A DNA stretch of 64,000 bases from Wansuia hejianensis (GTDB taxonomy: Bacteria > Bacillota > Clostridia > Lachnospirales > Lachnospiraceae). The position numbers were made by a program, and so were the translations under genes. The stretch spans positions 3,667,501-3,731,500 of the forward strand of contig NZ_CP060635.1 in assembly GCF_014337215.1 (NCBI RefSeq), read 5' to 3'. Shown here one piece after another: positions 15,883-23,689 of this stretch; within the stretch, counting starts at the first letter, position 1; each line of letters opens with the position of its first letter. The notes under the pieces are model-generated. The model was given only the letters and a program-made list of their open reading frames with translations. It made no database searches and was not told the DNA's origin.

Positions 15883-17690
15883 AATTCATTGCTGGTGTTG
15901 ACATTGGGAATTCCACAACGGAGGTATGCGTGGGAGAGAGGGAGGAAGGCGGACGCCTGAACTTTCTTGCGAGCGCATCCATTTCCACAACCGGAACCAA
16001 AGGTACGGTTGCGAATGTCCATGGCATCAAAGCAGCGCTGAAACAGGCGATGGGAAAGATCGGAAGAAATGTAGAAGATATTTCCCTGGTGCGGCTGAAT
16101 GAGGCGGCGCCGGTCATTGGCGATACCGCTATGGAGACTCTTACTGAGACAATTATCACAGATTCTTCCATGATCGGGCACAACCCTTCGACGCCGGCAG
16201 GCGCCGGACAGGCGGTGGGAGAACTGCTGGTTCTGGAGAATCTGTACCGTGCGGTTCCGGGAAAGCCTTATATTGTAGTAATTTCACGTAACCATTCCTA
16301 TGAAGAGGCGGCGGAGCAGATTAACCGGGCGGCTGAAAAGTTTGATATTAAAGGGCTGATCCTGCAGGCTGATGAGGCCGTGCTGGTGGAGAACCGCCTG
16401 AACAGGAAGATTCCTATCATTGATGAGGTATCCCGGATTGACCGGGTCCCAGATGGTGAAAGGGCGGCGATTGAAGTGGCACTGGCCGGACAGACGATCC
16501 GGATGCTGTCCAATCCCTATGGGATTGCCACTCTTTTGGAATTAGATGCAGAAGAAACCCGGACTGTAACGCCCATAGCGAAAAGCCTGATCGGAAAACG
16601 CAGCGCTGTTGTGATTAAGACGCCAGGCGGTGACGTGAAGGAACATGTTCTTCCGGCGGGTGAGATTTACCTGGATGCGTCGAACAGCACGAAGGTGAAT
16701 CTGGACGAGGGCGCGGAGAGGATCATGAAAGCCGTGGCCGATGCCGGAACCATCCGGGACATTTCCGGACAGGCTAACACAAATGTGGGCAACATGCTGG
16801 CCCGCATCAAAAAAGGTATGGGAGAAATCAGCGGAGAACAACATGCGGATATCCGCATTACTGATCTATTGGCGGTCGATACGCTGGCGCCGGTTCTGAT
16901 ATCCGGGGCCCTGGCGGGAGAGACCTGCCTGGAAAAAGCTGTGGGAATCGCCGCGATGGTGAAGACACAGCAGCTTCCCATGAGAGAGATTGCCGGTAAA
17001 TTAAAGGAAGAACTGGGCACTGAAGTTGTAGTAGCCGGAGTAGAGGCTGTTATGGCCAGCCTCGGCGCGCTGACAACACCGGGTACGAGGCTGCCTCTCG
17101 CCATTCTGGATATGGGCGGCGGTTCCACGGACGCTGCAGTGGTCTATGAGGATGGCCATGTGGTGATGACCCATCAGGCGGGAGCAGGGGAGCTGGTTTC
17201 CATGCTGATTGAGACAGAGCTGGGCCTGAATGACAGACATATGGCAGAACAGATCAAAAGGTACCCTCTTGCCAAGGTGGAGAGCTTGTTCCACATGCGG
17301 ATGGAAAATGGCCAGATGACCTTTGTGGAGGATTCCATTGATCCCAGGTTTTACGGCCGGGTGGTGCTGTTGGCAGAGAATGGGCTGATCCGGATCGAAA
17401 AGGATATTCCCATGGAGAAAATCGCTCAGGTCCGCAGGGACGCCAAGAAAAAGGTGTTTGCCACTAATGCGTTCCGGGCGCTGAAGAAAGTAGCACCGGA
17501 GCATGACTTGAAGAATATTTCCAACGTGGTTCTGGTCGGCGGTTCTGCAGAGGATTTTGAAATCCCTGAGATGCTGATGGAAGAATTCGCCAAGTACCGG
17601 ATTGTATGCGGGCGCGGCAATATCCGTGGATCAGAAGGGCCCAGAAATGCGGTGGCTACCGGGCTGGTGCTTTCTTATATGGGAGATTGA
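15879..17690 (+). CDS. pduG: Diol dehydratase reactivase large subunit
   Basis: Chaperone-like ATPase that exchanges damaged cobalamin out of inactivated diol dehydratase. The actin/Hsp70-like fold is evident from AGVDIGNSTTEVCVGE at the N-terminus and LAILDMGGGSTDAAVVYEDG near residue 410, the two phosphate loops. NPSTPAGAG and ISRNHSYEEAA are family motifs. Length of 603 residues fits PduG/DdrA. The start is TTG at 15879, inside the pduE stop, supported by AGGGGA eight bases upstream. pduH follows two bases after its stop. Confidence 0.93.
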   Translation: MKFIAGVDIGNSTTEVCVGEREEGGRLNFLASASISTTGTKGTVANVHGIKAALKQAMGKIGRNVEDISLVRLNEAAPVIGDTAMETLTETIITDSSMIGHNPSTPAGAGQAVGELLVLENLYRAVPGKPYIVVISRNHSYEEAAEQINRAAEKFDIKGLILQADEAVLVENRLNRKIPIIDEVSRIDRVPDGERAAIEVALAGQTIRMLSNPYGIATLLELDAEETRTVTPIAKSLIGKRSAVVIKTPGGDVKEHVLPAGEIYLDASNSTKVNLDEGAERIMKAVADAGTIRDISGQANTNVGNMLARIKKGMGEISGEQHADIRITDLLAVDTLAPVLISGALAGETCLEKAVGIAAMVKTQQLPMREIAGKLKEELGTEVVVAGVEAVMASLGALTTPGTRLPLAILDMGGGSTDAAVVYEDGHVVMTHQAGAGELVSMLIETELGLNDRHMAEQIKRYPLAKVESLFHMRMENGQMTFVEDSIDPRFYGRVVLLAENGLIRIEKDIPMEKIAQVRRDAKKKVFATNAFRALKKVAPEHDLKNISNVVLVGGSAEDFEIPEMLMEEFAKYRIVCGRGNIRGSEGPRNAVATGLVLSYMGD

Positions 17691-17692
17691 GA

Positions 17693-18022
17693 ATGATCAT
17701 CAAAAGACCTTCGATATTTATTTATACCAATGAACCAGACCGGGATTTCCTGAGAGAAGTCTGTGCGGGCATCGAGGAAGAGGGTGTCTTTTATGAGATC
17801 ATCCCCGGAGAGGCCGCAGATCTGGATGAACTGGCTTATGACGCGGCCAATGATTCCATGCTGGGTTCCGGCGTCGGGATTTCCGGGACAGATATTGCCA
17901 TGCAGATGAGGGGAATCGCGAAAGGCAGGAATGTGGAGGTTTATCACATGCCGACTTATGAACAGTGCAGAAGGCTGGGAGCCAACAGCGCCAGAGCAAT
18001 TAAAAAGCAAAGCTTTAAATGA
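17693..18022 (+). CDS. pduH: Diol dehydratase reactivase small subunit
   Basis: Small partner (109 aa) of PduG in the dehydratase-reactivating factor; it swaps places with the dehydratase beta subunit. The sequence IFIYTNEPDRDFLREVCAGI, LGSGVGISGTDIAMQMRG and the C-terminal RRLGANSARAIKK agree with PduH/DdrB. ATG 17693 has GGGAGA six bases upstream and lies just after the pduG stop; a longer in-frame extension upstream has no start site support. Confidence 0.92.
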   Translation: MIIKRPSIFIYTNEPDRDFLREVCAGIEEEGVFYEIIPGEAADLDELAYDAANDSMLGSGVGISGTDIAMQMRGIAKGRNVEVYHMPTYEQCRRLGANSARAIKKQSFK

Positions 18023-18061
18023 CAGATTTTGACAGAGAAAACGATAAAAGAGGTTTTCGGA

Positions 18062-18634
18062 ATGAAGATTTATACAAAAAAAGGTGACAACGGAAGAACC
18101 TCCCTGCTGAACGGCCAGGGGGTGCTGAAGACAGATGACCGGATTGAACTGCTGGGCACGATTGACGAGCTGAGCAGCCAGATCGGTCTTGCTAAGGTGC
18201 TTGCGGGTGAGCAGCTTCGGACGGAGCTGACTCATATCCAGAAGAATCTGATGCATATTATGTCCGGCGTTGCCGATCCGATGAAAAAAGATTATCGTTT
18301 CAATGAAAAGGAAACGGAGACTCTGGAACAGTGGATCGACCGGACCGAAGATTCGTTTCCAAGGATTAAGGATTTCGTGCTCTATGGCGGCTGCGAACAG
18401 TCGGCAAGGCTGGATGTGGCGCGGGCTGTGGCCAGGAGAGCAGAACGGCGGTTCCGGCTTGTGGCTCAGAAGTTTGTGGCGGATAAAAAAGCGATGCAGT
18501 ATGTAAATCGTCTGTCTGATTACCTGTATGTTTCGGCGAGATATGCGGACTATCAGGCGGAGAATAACCGGGCGGAGGGCGTGCGGCAGGAAGTCATAAA
18601 AGATGTTATGAAGAACATGAAGGGACAGGATTAA
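18062..18634 (+). CDS. pduO: PduO-type ATP:cob(I)alamin adenosyltransferase
   Basis: Makes adenosylcobalamin from cob(I)alamin and ATP, supplying the diol dehydratase cofactor. The N-terminal ATP loop TKKGDNGRTSLLNGQ and the helix VARAVARRAERRFR, which includes the conserved Arg residues, identify the PduO class rather than CobA or EutT. Only the adenosyltransferase domain is present (190 aa); the C-terminal haem-binding PduO domain is missing. AGAGG eight bases before ATG 18062 sets the start, making an upstream in-frame ATG at 18029 unlikely. It follows pduH by 39 bases and is within the same operon. Confidence 0.92.
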   Translation: MKIYTKKGDNGRTSLLNGQGVLKTDDRIELLGTIDELSSQIGLAKVLAGEQLRTELTHIQKNLMHIMSGVADPMKKDYRFNEKETETLEQWIDRTEDSFPRIKDFVLYGGCEQSARLDVARAVARRAERRFRLVAQKFVADKKAMQYVNRLSDYLYVSARYADYQAENNRAEGVRQEVIKDVMKNMKGQD

Positions 18635-18638
18635 AGAA

Positions 18639-19349
18639 ATGGCAGTATATCGTCTGGCGGACCTATTGGTCCGTGTGGAAGGCGCAGGTAAATATACGAG
18701 CCGTATGCTGAGCGGATATCAGGTTGAAGCGGCTCCATGCCGCAGGCCTGATATTTTTGTTTCTGTAACCCGGGATATGGTGGAAAGAGAACGTCAGATA
18801 GAGGGCGGGTTTTTTGACGATAATTATCTGGAGTGCATGGCGGTATACAGGGCGTTCTGCGAGAAGGCTCTGTGCTGTGATGTGCTCTTTTTTCATGCGT
18901 CCGCTGTGGCTCTGGATGGAGAAGCCTATCTGTTCACCGGGCCTTCAGGCATTGGGAAATCCACCCATGCGAGAATGTGGAGGGAGGCTTTTGGAAAAGA
19001 AGCTGTCATGATTAATGATGACAAGCCTCTGCTGCGTTTCTGGCCGGACGGGGTCTATGCGTATGGAACGCCCTGGGACGGGAAACACCACCTGAATACA
19101 GATATCCGCCTAAAAGTTAAAGCAATATGTATCCTGGAACAGGCTGCAGAGAATGAGATAGAGAAAGTCAGCTTCAGTGAGGCCCATGATGTTATTCTGG
19201 AACAGTCTTTTCATGCCTGCTGCTGGGAACACAAGCAGGCTGTGAAACAGATGGTCAGTCTATTGCTGAACCGTCTGTCCGTGTACCGGCTGAAATGTAA
19301 CATATCCACGCAGGCGGCATGGACTGCCTATTGGGGAATGGAGAAATAA
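18639..19349 (+). CDS. HprK-like P-loop kinase domain protein
   Basis: The central motif FTGPSGIGKSTHARMW is a Walker A loop of the HPr kinase/PEP carboxykinase type, and MINDDKPLLR matches the downstream acidic segment of HprK. FFHASAVALDGEAYLF precedes the loop exactly as in HprK C-terminal domains. At 236 residues it lacks the N-terminal HprK domain, so it is not the usual HPr(Ser) kinase. Stand-alone HprK-like proteins occur in peptide-modification and unknown loci. The gene begins four bases after pduO and ends two bases before nth, so it is cotranscribed with a metabolic and a repair gene. Function is unknown. Confidence 0.75.
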   Translation: MAVYRLADLLVRVEGAGKYTSRMLSGYQVEAAPCRRPDIFVSVTRDMVERERQIEGGFFDDNYLECMAVYRAFCEKALCCDVLFFHASAVALDGEAYLFTGPSGIGKSTHARMWREAFGKEAVMINDDKPLLRFWPDGVYAYGTPWDGKHHLNTDIRLKVKAICILEQAAENEIEKVSFSEAHDVILEQSFHACCWEHKQAVKQMVSLLLNRLSVYRLKCNISTQAAWTAYWGMEK

Positions 19350-19351
19350 TT

Positions 19352-19996
19352 ATGGACGTACAAAAGAAGAAACTGGATTCGATCCTGAAAACGCTGGATC
19401 AGAGATATGGGACGGAAAAAGAAGGTTTTCTGCATGAAGAAGAATGGCAGCTTCTGGCGGCTATCATGCTCAGCGCACAGAGCACGGATAAACAGGTTGA
19501 CGAGGCGCTGCCTGGATTGTTCAGCCGTTTTAAAAAAGCGGAGGATGTGGCGGAGGCTTCTCAGGAGGAGATTGAAGGCTACATACGCTCAGTGGGATTA
19601 TATAAGAATAAGGCTAAGAATCTGAAAAAGTGCTGCAGCCAGATTGTGCATGAATTCGGCGGACAGGTTCCTGACAGTATCGGTGAGCTTCTGAAGCTGG
19701 CCGGGGTGGGGCGGAAGACCGCTACACTGTACCTGGCCGATGCCTACGGGATACCGGGAGTGACTGTGGATACCCACGTGTTCCGAATATCCAGGCGGCT
19801 GGGCTGGGCGAAGGGTAAGAATCCTGCAGAAGTAGAACTGGAGCTGCAGAAGGTTCTGCCGACAGACCATTGGAACCGAATTAATTTTCAGCTGATTTAC
19901 CTGGGACGGGAGATATGCACCTCAAGGAAAGCGAAATGCGAACTCTGCCCGCTTGCCGAATGGTGCCCGAAAATAGACCCACAGGGCACCCCGTAA
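19352..19996 (+). CDS. nth: Endonuclease III
   Basis: DNA glycosylase/AP lyase that removes oxidised pyrimidines. The helix-hairpin-helix with catalytic Lys is LLKLAGVGRKTATLYLADA, the catalytic Asp lies in VTVDTHVFRISRRLG, and the C-terminal Fe-S loop follows the C-x6-C-x2-C-x5-C pattern (CTSRKAKCELCPLAEWC). Length is 214 residues. GGAG eight bases before ATG 19352 fixes the start. It is a housekeeping gene within the pdu neighbourhood and is convergent with the PHP phosphatase gene, one base away. Confidence 0.94.
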   Translation: MDVQKKKLDSILKTLDQRYGTEKEGFLHEEEWQLLAAIMLSAQSTDKQVDEALPGLFSRFKKAEDVAEASQEEIEGYIRSVGLYKNKAKNLKKCCSQIVHEFGGQVPDSIGELLKLAGVGRKTATLYLADAYGIPGVTVDTHVFRISRRLGWAKGKNPAEVELELQKVLPTDHWNRINFQLIYLGREICTSRKAKCELCPLAEWCPKIDPQGTP

Positions 19997-19997
19997 C

Positions 19998-20708
19998 TCA
20001 TGTTCCTAACAGCTTAAGCACCTGTTCTGGTTTATCGTTCAGAATCAGCTCTTCGGGATAATTCATTTCCTGCACCATAGCTCTGGCATAGGTGAAGTCT
20101 CCGATGTGGGCGGTTCCGTGGCTGTCACTGGACAAGAGTACAGGCACCCGGTTGCGGAGGCAGCCCTCCAGCAGCATCCGGTTGTTTGCCCGGGTATCGC
20201 CCCGATAGCCTTCCGGTGACAGGGAGGAATTGTTGATTTCCATAACGATTCCATATTCCCGTGCTGCGGCTGTCAGCTCGTCATAATCGACAGGATATTT
20301 TACATCGTCGCAATGGCCGATCATCCGCACGGCAGGGTGTTTCATGGCCTGGATGTAAGCCAGCGTATTGGCGGTCTGCCCTCCGGGCCGGAGATTTGGC
20401 CGATGCATGCTGGCAATGGCGTAGTCCAGGCCCTCAAGAATCTCATCTTCCAGATCCAGGTTCCCGGAGAAATCTGTGATATTCAGCTCCACTCCATAGC
20501 AGACCCGTATGCCGCAGCGTTTCCTGGGCGCGTGGGCAAGACTCCGGAAATACGACGGAGTGCCCGCCCCGAGAGTGCCCGGACCGTGATCTGTAATTCC
20601 AAGCAGTGTCAATCCCTTTTCGTGAGCTTTTTTAGCCATATCAGCGATGGTGCAGGAAGTACCATGGCCGCTGGCAATCGTATGGGTATGCATGTCACAC
20701 AGATACAT
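19998..20708 (-). CDS. PHP-domain phosphatase (YcdX-like)
   Basis: The N-terminus MYLCDMHTHTIASGHG gives the first HxH metal pair of the polymerase and histidinol phosphatase superfamily. Further ligands are visible in GITDHGPG, GVELNI, IASMH, IGHCDD and SSDSHGTAHIGDF, so a full trinuclear zinc site is likely. Length (236 aa) and motif order match YcdX-type phosphatases. The physiological substrate is unknown; related proteins hydrolyse small phosphoesters. It is transcribed leftward from its own promoter and converges on nth with one base between stop codons. Confidence 0.85.
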   Translation of the reverse strand: MYLCDMHTHTIASGHGTSCTIADMAKKAHEKGLTLLGITDHGPGTLGAGTPSYFRSLAHAPRKRCGIRVCYGVELNITDFSGNLDLEDEILEGLDYAIASMHRPNLRPGGQTANTLAYIQAMKHPAVRMIGHCDDVKYPVDYDELTAAAREYGIVMEINNSSLSPEGYRGDTRANNRMLLEGCLRNRVPVLLSSDSHGTAHIGDFTYARAMVQEMNYPEELILNDKPEQVLKLLGT

Positions 20709-20846
20709 GTGGATGCTCCTTTCTCATCAGGTTATATATCGGTATTTTCACAGAATACGGCGGCTCTTGGAAACCGGCAGTGAAACAAACATTGTGCAGA
20801 TGGGAAATACCGTTTTTAATATTTAAGGACCTAAATTCTGTATAAC

Positions 20847-20875
20847 AGTATGGAACAGGAAGGGGTATTTGTCAA
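20847..20875 (-). promoter_or_regulatory. Promoter of PHP phosphatase gene
   Basis: On the minus strand TTGACA (20875-20870) and CATACT (20852-20847) are 17 bases apart, about 140 bases before the start codon. Confidence 0.5.
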
Positions 20876-20952
20876 GTGTGTGGGTTCCCGGACGAAAAAC
20901 AGCGGGAATTTTAACTATTTACCTACACCGGCCCATTTGAGTCAAATCACAA

Positions 20953-20981
20953 TTGCTTTTATGATTGATATGTGGTATCAT
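20953..20981 (+). promoter_or_regulatory. Possible promoter in 448-base gap before Rpn remnant
   Basis: TTGCTT (20953-20958) and TATCAT (20976-20981), 17-base spacing. The gap 20709-21156 otherwise shows no intact gene; its right part may be the degraded 5' end of the Rpn gene that follows. Confidence 0.4.
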
Positions 20982-21156
20982 TCAATTAGCATATATTTCT
21001 AATATTCTTTACGGTTGTATTGCGCAACTGCTCTTACTTTCATCTGCAGATCGCAGGCTAAGAAATCTCTATGCGATTTTCCAATGACAGGCAAGAGGAT
21101 TCTGAGTGTGAAGTGAGGGTCCTCCGGCGAGTTTAACTGAATATGGAGGGCACAGA

Positions 21157-21602
21157 ATGAAGAAGTTTAAGGTAGCTGCTTTTGACGCCGAGGTGTACCA
21201 GGCATTAAGTGATCCGGTGGTTTTTTACTACGGAGAAGAGCAGGATTGGGATGGGCCGGTCAGGATACATGAAATGCTGGATTTTCCAGAAGAAATAGAA
21301 CCGTGGATACCGTGTATTCCAGATTATAAAATCAATCTGGTCAGTAGCAGGACGGTGGACAAGGAGAATTTTCAGACGGGCCTCAGGGAGGTGTTTGAGC
21401 TGCTTGGGGTCATGGGGGACAGAGAGAAGCTGGAAAGGCAGAAGGGAAAGCGGAAGCTTCACTTGAATTCCTGGAAGGTATGGGCACCATTCCCGCGGAA
21501 CTGCGCAGCCGAATACTGGCGGAGAGAGACACAGAGGTGCTGGGTTGTTGGCTGCGGAAGGCGGCAAGGATAAAAAATATTGAAGAATTTGTGTTGAAAT
21601 AA
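21157..21602 (+). pseudogene. Rpn/PD-(D/E)XK transposase-nuclease remnant
   Basis: The segment YYGEEQDWDGPVRIHEMLDF and IPDYKINLVSSRTVDKENFQTGLREVFELLGVM matches the middle part of Rpn-family recombination-promoting nucleases, common multicopy genes in gut Clostridia. The N-terminal nuclease core is missing. After KLERQKG the frame shifts: the family C-terminus continues in another frame as EASLEFLEGMGTIPAELRSR through LGCWLRKAARIKNIEEFVLK, ending at 21602. A good GGAGG precedes ATG 21157, so a 138-residue truncated product may still be made, but no activity is expected. It lies between the dehydratase block and the shell operon. Confidence 0.75.
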
Positions 21603-21615
21603 CAGCTGTAACTAT

Positions 21616-21668
21616 ACCCCCGTCCCCCAGGTACATGTATTCGGGGACGGGGTTTTGATTTTTTTTCT
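21616..21668 (+). terminator. Intrinsic terminator upstream of shell operon
   Basis: CCCCGTCCCC pairs with GGGGACGGGG across a loop of about 15 bases, followed by TTTTGATTTTTTTT. It isolates the shell operon from upstream transcription. Confidence 0.85.
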
Positions 21669-21706
21669 AAAAGCCACAGAAAAACAAGGCCTAAATCCGG
21701 ATAAAA

Positions 21707-21744
21707 CAACAAAAAACAAAGATCATAACTGTTGTTTCTTGTTG
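21707..21744 (+). promoter_or_regulatory. Inverted-repeat operator, probable DeoR repressor site
   Basis: CAACAAAAAACAA (21707-21719) is repeated in inverted form as TTGTTTCTTGTTG (21732-21744) with one mismatch in 13. The right arm overlaps the -35 box of the pduU promoter, a position that blocks polymerase. A 12/13 match to the left arm lies upstream of the second promoter of the operon. The DeoR gene at 30892 is the likely regulator. Confidence 0.6.
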
Positions 21745-21770
21745 ACATGGAAGGCGTGACAGAGTATAAT
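21742..21770 (+). promoter_or_regulatory. Consensus sigma-A promoter of pduU-pduV
   Basis: Perfect TTGACA (21742-21747) and TATAAT (21765-21770) with 17-base spacing. A promoter this strong normally needs repression, in keeping with the overlapping operator. Start site is predicted near 21777. Confidence 0.8.
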
Positions 21771-21798
21771 GTAAGTGATGCTAATAGTGGGCTGGTTG

Positions 21799-21867
21799 GA
21801 TTGCAGAACAGTGCAGGCTGTTTCTCTGCCTGTCAGGCCATGTATTACAGGATACTCTGGAATATAC
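21799..21867 (+). repeat. Dispersed copy of the 69-bp structured repeat in pduU leader
   Basis: GAACAG, GCTGTT, TGCCTGTCAGGC, CATG, ATTAC, GGATACTCTGGA and ATATAC follow in the same order and spacing as in the 33-kb array units. The GCCT/AGGC stem differs from GCCC/GGGC in the array by paired changes. It fills the untranslated leader between the promoter and the pduU ribosome binding site. Confidence 0.65.
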
Positions 21868-21885
21868 GAAAGGGAGGCCAGAAAA

Positions 21886-22263
21886 ATGGCATTTTCAGAT
21901 AACACTCTCCCGGAGACTAAACAGAGAATTGTACAGGAACTGGTTCCTGGCAAACAGATTTCTCTGGCTCATATTATAGCGAATCCGGATAAGATTATGT
22001 ACACGAAGCTGGGACTGGACCCATCTATTGATTATGCCAAGTCGGCGATCGGGATTATGACGGTAAGCCCGGCAGAGACGGCAATTATCATGGGAGATCT
22101 GGCAATTAAATCTTCCGGAGTTGACATTGGATTTGTGGACCGGTTTTCAGGAAGCCTGATCGTGACCGGTACGGTGTCGGAGGTGGAAGCTTCCACCAGG
22201 GCGATTTTAGATTACGTAGGCGGAACGCTGGGGTTTGCCGTCTGCCCGATCACCCGTACATAA
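21886..22263 (+). CDS. pduU: Microcompartment shell protein, PduU/EutS type
   Basis: Circularly permuted BMC-domain shell protein of 125 residues that forms hexamers with a capped pore. The N-terminal strand segment ETKQRIVQELVPGKQISLAHI and the later GIMTVSPAETAIIMGDLA, FVDRFSGSLIVTG match PduU/EutS. GGGAGG eight bases before ATG 21886 selects the start. It is the first gene of the shell operon, downstream of a strong promoter, an operator and a structured repeat, and precedes pduV by four bases. Confidence 0.9.
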   Translation: MAFSDNTLPETKQRIVQELVPGKQISLAHIIANPDKIMYTKLGLDPSIDYAKSAIGIMTVSPAETAIIMGDLAIKSSGVDIGFVDRFSGSLIVTGTVSEVEASTRAILDYVGGTLGFAVCPITRT

Positions 22264-22267
22264 CGGC

Positions 22268-22735
22268 ATGAAGAAAATTGTACTGATGGGCCGCAGCGAG
22301 GCGGGCAAGACAACACTGACCCAGGCCCTGAAGGGGGAGAAGATCCAGTATCACAAGACCCAGTATGTGAATAATTTCGACGTGATCATAGATACCCCCG
22401 GCGAATATGCCCAGACCAAGAATCTGGGACATGCCCTCGCTCTCTATACGTATGAGGCAGATGTTGTTGGGCTTCTGGTATCGGCCATCGAGCCGTATTG
22501 TCTGTATCCGCCCTGCATTACCAACATGTGCAACCGGGAAGTGATCGGGATCGTGACTAAGATCCATCACCCGGAGGCGGATGTGGCAAGGGCTGAAGGC
22601 TGGCTGCGGCTGGCCGGCTGCAAGACAGTTTTTTATGTGGATTCAAAGACGGGAGAAGGCGTCGCCGAGATCCTGGAACATCTCAGAGAGCCTGGAGATA
22701 TCCTGCCTTGGGAAAAAACAACAAATCCAACATGA
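22268..22735 (+). CDS. pduV: PduV/EutP-like small GTPase
   Basis: Small P-loop protein of 155 residues. The GTP/ATP loop is GRSEAGKTTLTQAL, switch II region is IDTPGEYAQ and the base-specificity segment is GIVTKIHHPEAD, in the order seen in PduV and EutP. In Salmonella, PduV binds the compartment through PduU and may influence its movement; its gene following a PduU homologue here fits that partnership. The start at 22268 has only a weak ribosome site, consistent with coupling to the upstream stop. The frame ends before the second promoter. Confidence 0.87.
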   Translation: MKKIVLMGRSEAGKTTLTQALKGEKIQYHKTQYVNNFDVIIDTPGEYAQTKNLGHALALYTYEADVVGLLVSAIEPYCLYPPCITNMCNREVIGIVTKIHHPEADVARAEGWLRLAGCKTVFYVDSKTGEGVAEILEHLREPGDILPWEKTTNPT

Positions 22736-22748
22736 AAAAGCCAAAAAA

Positions 22749-22800
22749 CAACACAAAACAACATGGTACTATTGACTTTATGCCCTAGTACAGGTATAAT
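22749..22800 (+). promoter_or_regulatory. Second promoter of shell operon with DeoR-like half-site
   Basis: TTGACT (22772-22777) and TATAAT (22795-22800), 17-base spacing. CAACACAAAACAA (22749-22761) just upstream matches 12 of 13 bases of the operator arm at 21707, and more AC-rich motifs (AACAACAAATCC, AAAAACAAAAACC) flank it on both sides. Confidence 0.65.
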
Positions 22801-22851
22801 GTCAACAGAATAAAAACAAAAACCAAAGCATTTCAAGGAGGAAATGAGAAC

Positions 22852-23661
22852 ATGGTAAACGAATTTGAAATTAAGAAACAAATTTGCGACATCGGCAAGA
22901 GGATCTACGACCGTAACATGGTTGCGGCAAACGACGGCAACATTTCCGTTAAGCTGAATGACAACGAGTTTCTTTGTACCCCCACAGGTGTTTCCAAGGG
23001 CTTCATGACCCCGGAATATATCTGCAAGGTTGACGCTAAAGGAAATGTAATCCAGGCTAACGCAGGATTTAAACCTTCATCTGAGATTAAGATGCATATG
23101 AGAGTCTATGAGAAGAGACCGGACGTAGGATCTGTTGTACATGCCCATCCGGTATATGCGACCAGCTTCGCAATCGCTGGTATTCCTCTGACTCAGCCGA
23201 TCATGCCGGAAGCTGTTATCGCACTGGGCTGTGTTCCGATTGCTGAGTACGGCACTCCGTCTACCATGGAGATTCCGGATGCGGTGGAAAAATATCTTCC
23301 GTATTTTGACGCGGTTCTTCTGGAAAGCCATGGCGCTCTTACATACTCCACAGATCTGCTTTCTGCATATATGAAGATGGAATCCGTTGAATTCTACGCA
23401 CAGCTGCTGTATCAGTCAAAGCTTCTCGGAGGCCCGAAGGAATTCGACAAAGAACAGGTTGCCAAGCTGTATGAGATCAGAAGAAAAATGGGACTTCCGG
23501 GTAAACATCCGGCGAACCTGTGCCAGAACAAGGGCGAAATGAACTGCCATAACTGCGGCGGAAGCTGTACCTGCGATGCGCCGAAGGCAAACACCAGTGC
23601 AGATGCGGATCTGGTAGCATCTGTTACCAAACAGGTTATGGAACAGCTGGGACTGAAATAG
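22852..23661 (+). CDS. fucA: Class II aldolase (L-fuculose/L-rhamnulose-1-phosphate type) with C-terminal encapsulation peptide
   Basis: Zinc-dependent aldolase predicted to split a 6-deoxyketose 1-phosphate into dihydroxyacetone phosphate and lactaldehyde. Zn ligands appear in VVHAHPVYATSF and the later LLESHGALTYS, and the catalytic Glu region in SSEIKMHMRVYE. Beyond the normal domain (about 215 aa) the protein adds a Cys-rich stretch CHNCGGSCTC and a linker ending in ADLVASVTKQVMEQLG, an amphipathic helix like known microcompartment targeting peptides. Aldolases with such tails are known in fucose/rhamnose microcompartments. AAGGAGG precedes ATG 22852. Fuculose versus rhamnulose specificity cannot be decided. 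No isomerase or kinase for these sugars is in the window. Confidence 0.88.
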   Translation: MVNEFEIKKQICDIGKRIYDRNMVAANDGNISVKLNDNEFLCTPTGVSKGFMTPEYICKVDAKGNVIQANAGFKPSSEIKMHMRVYEKRPDVGSVVHAHPVYATSFAIAGIPLTQPIMPEAVIALGCVPIAEYGTPSTMEIPDAVEKYLPYFDAVLLESHGALTYSTDLLSAYMKMESVEFYAQLLYQSKLLGGPKEFDKEQVAKLYEIRRKMGLPGKHPANLCQNKGEMNCHNCGGSCTCDAPKANTSADADLVASVTKQVMEQLGLK

Positions 23662-23689
23662 AAGCAAATCATAAAGGGAGGTAATTATC

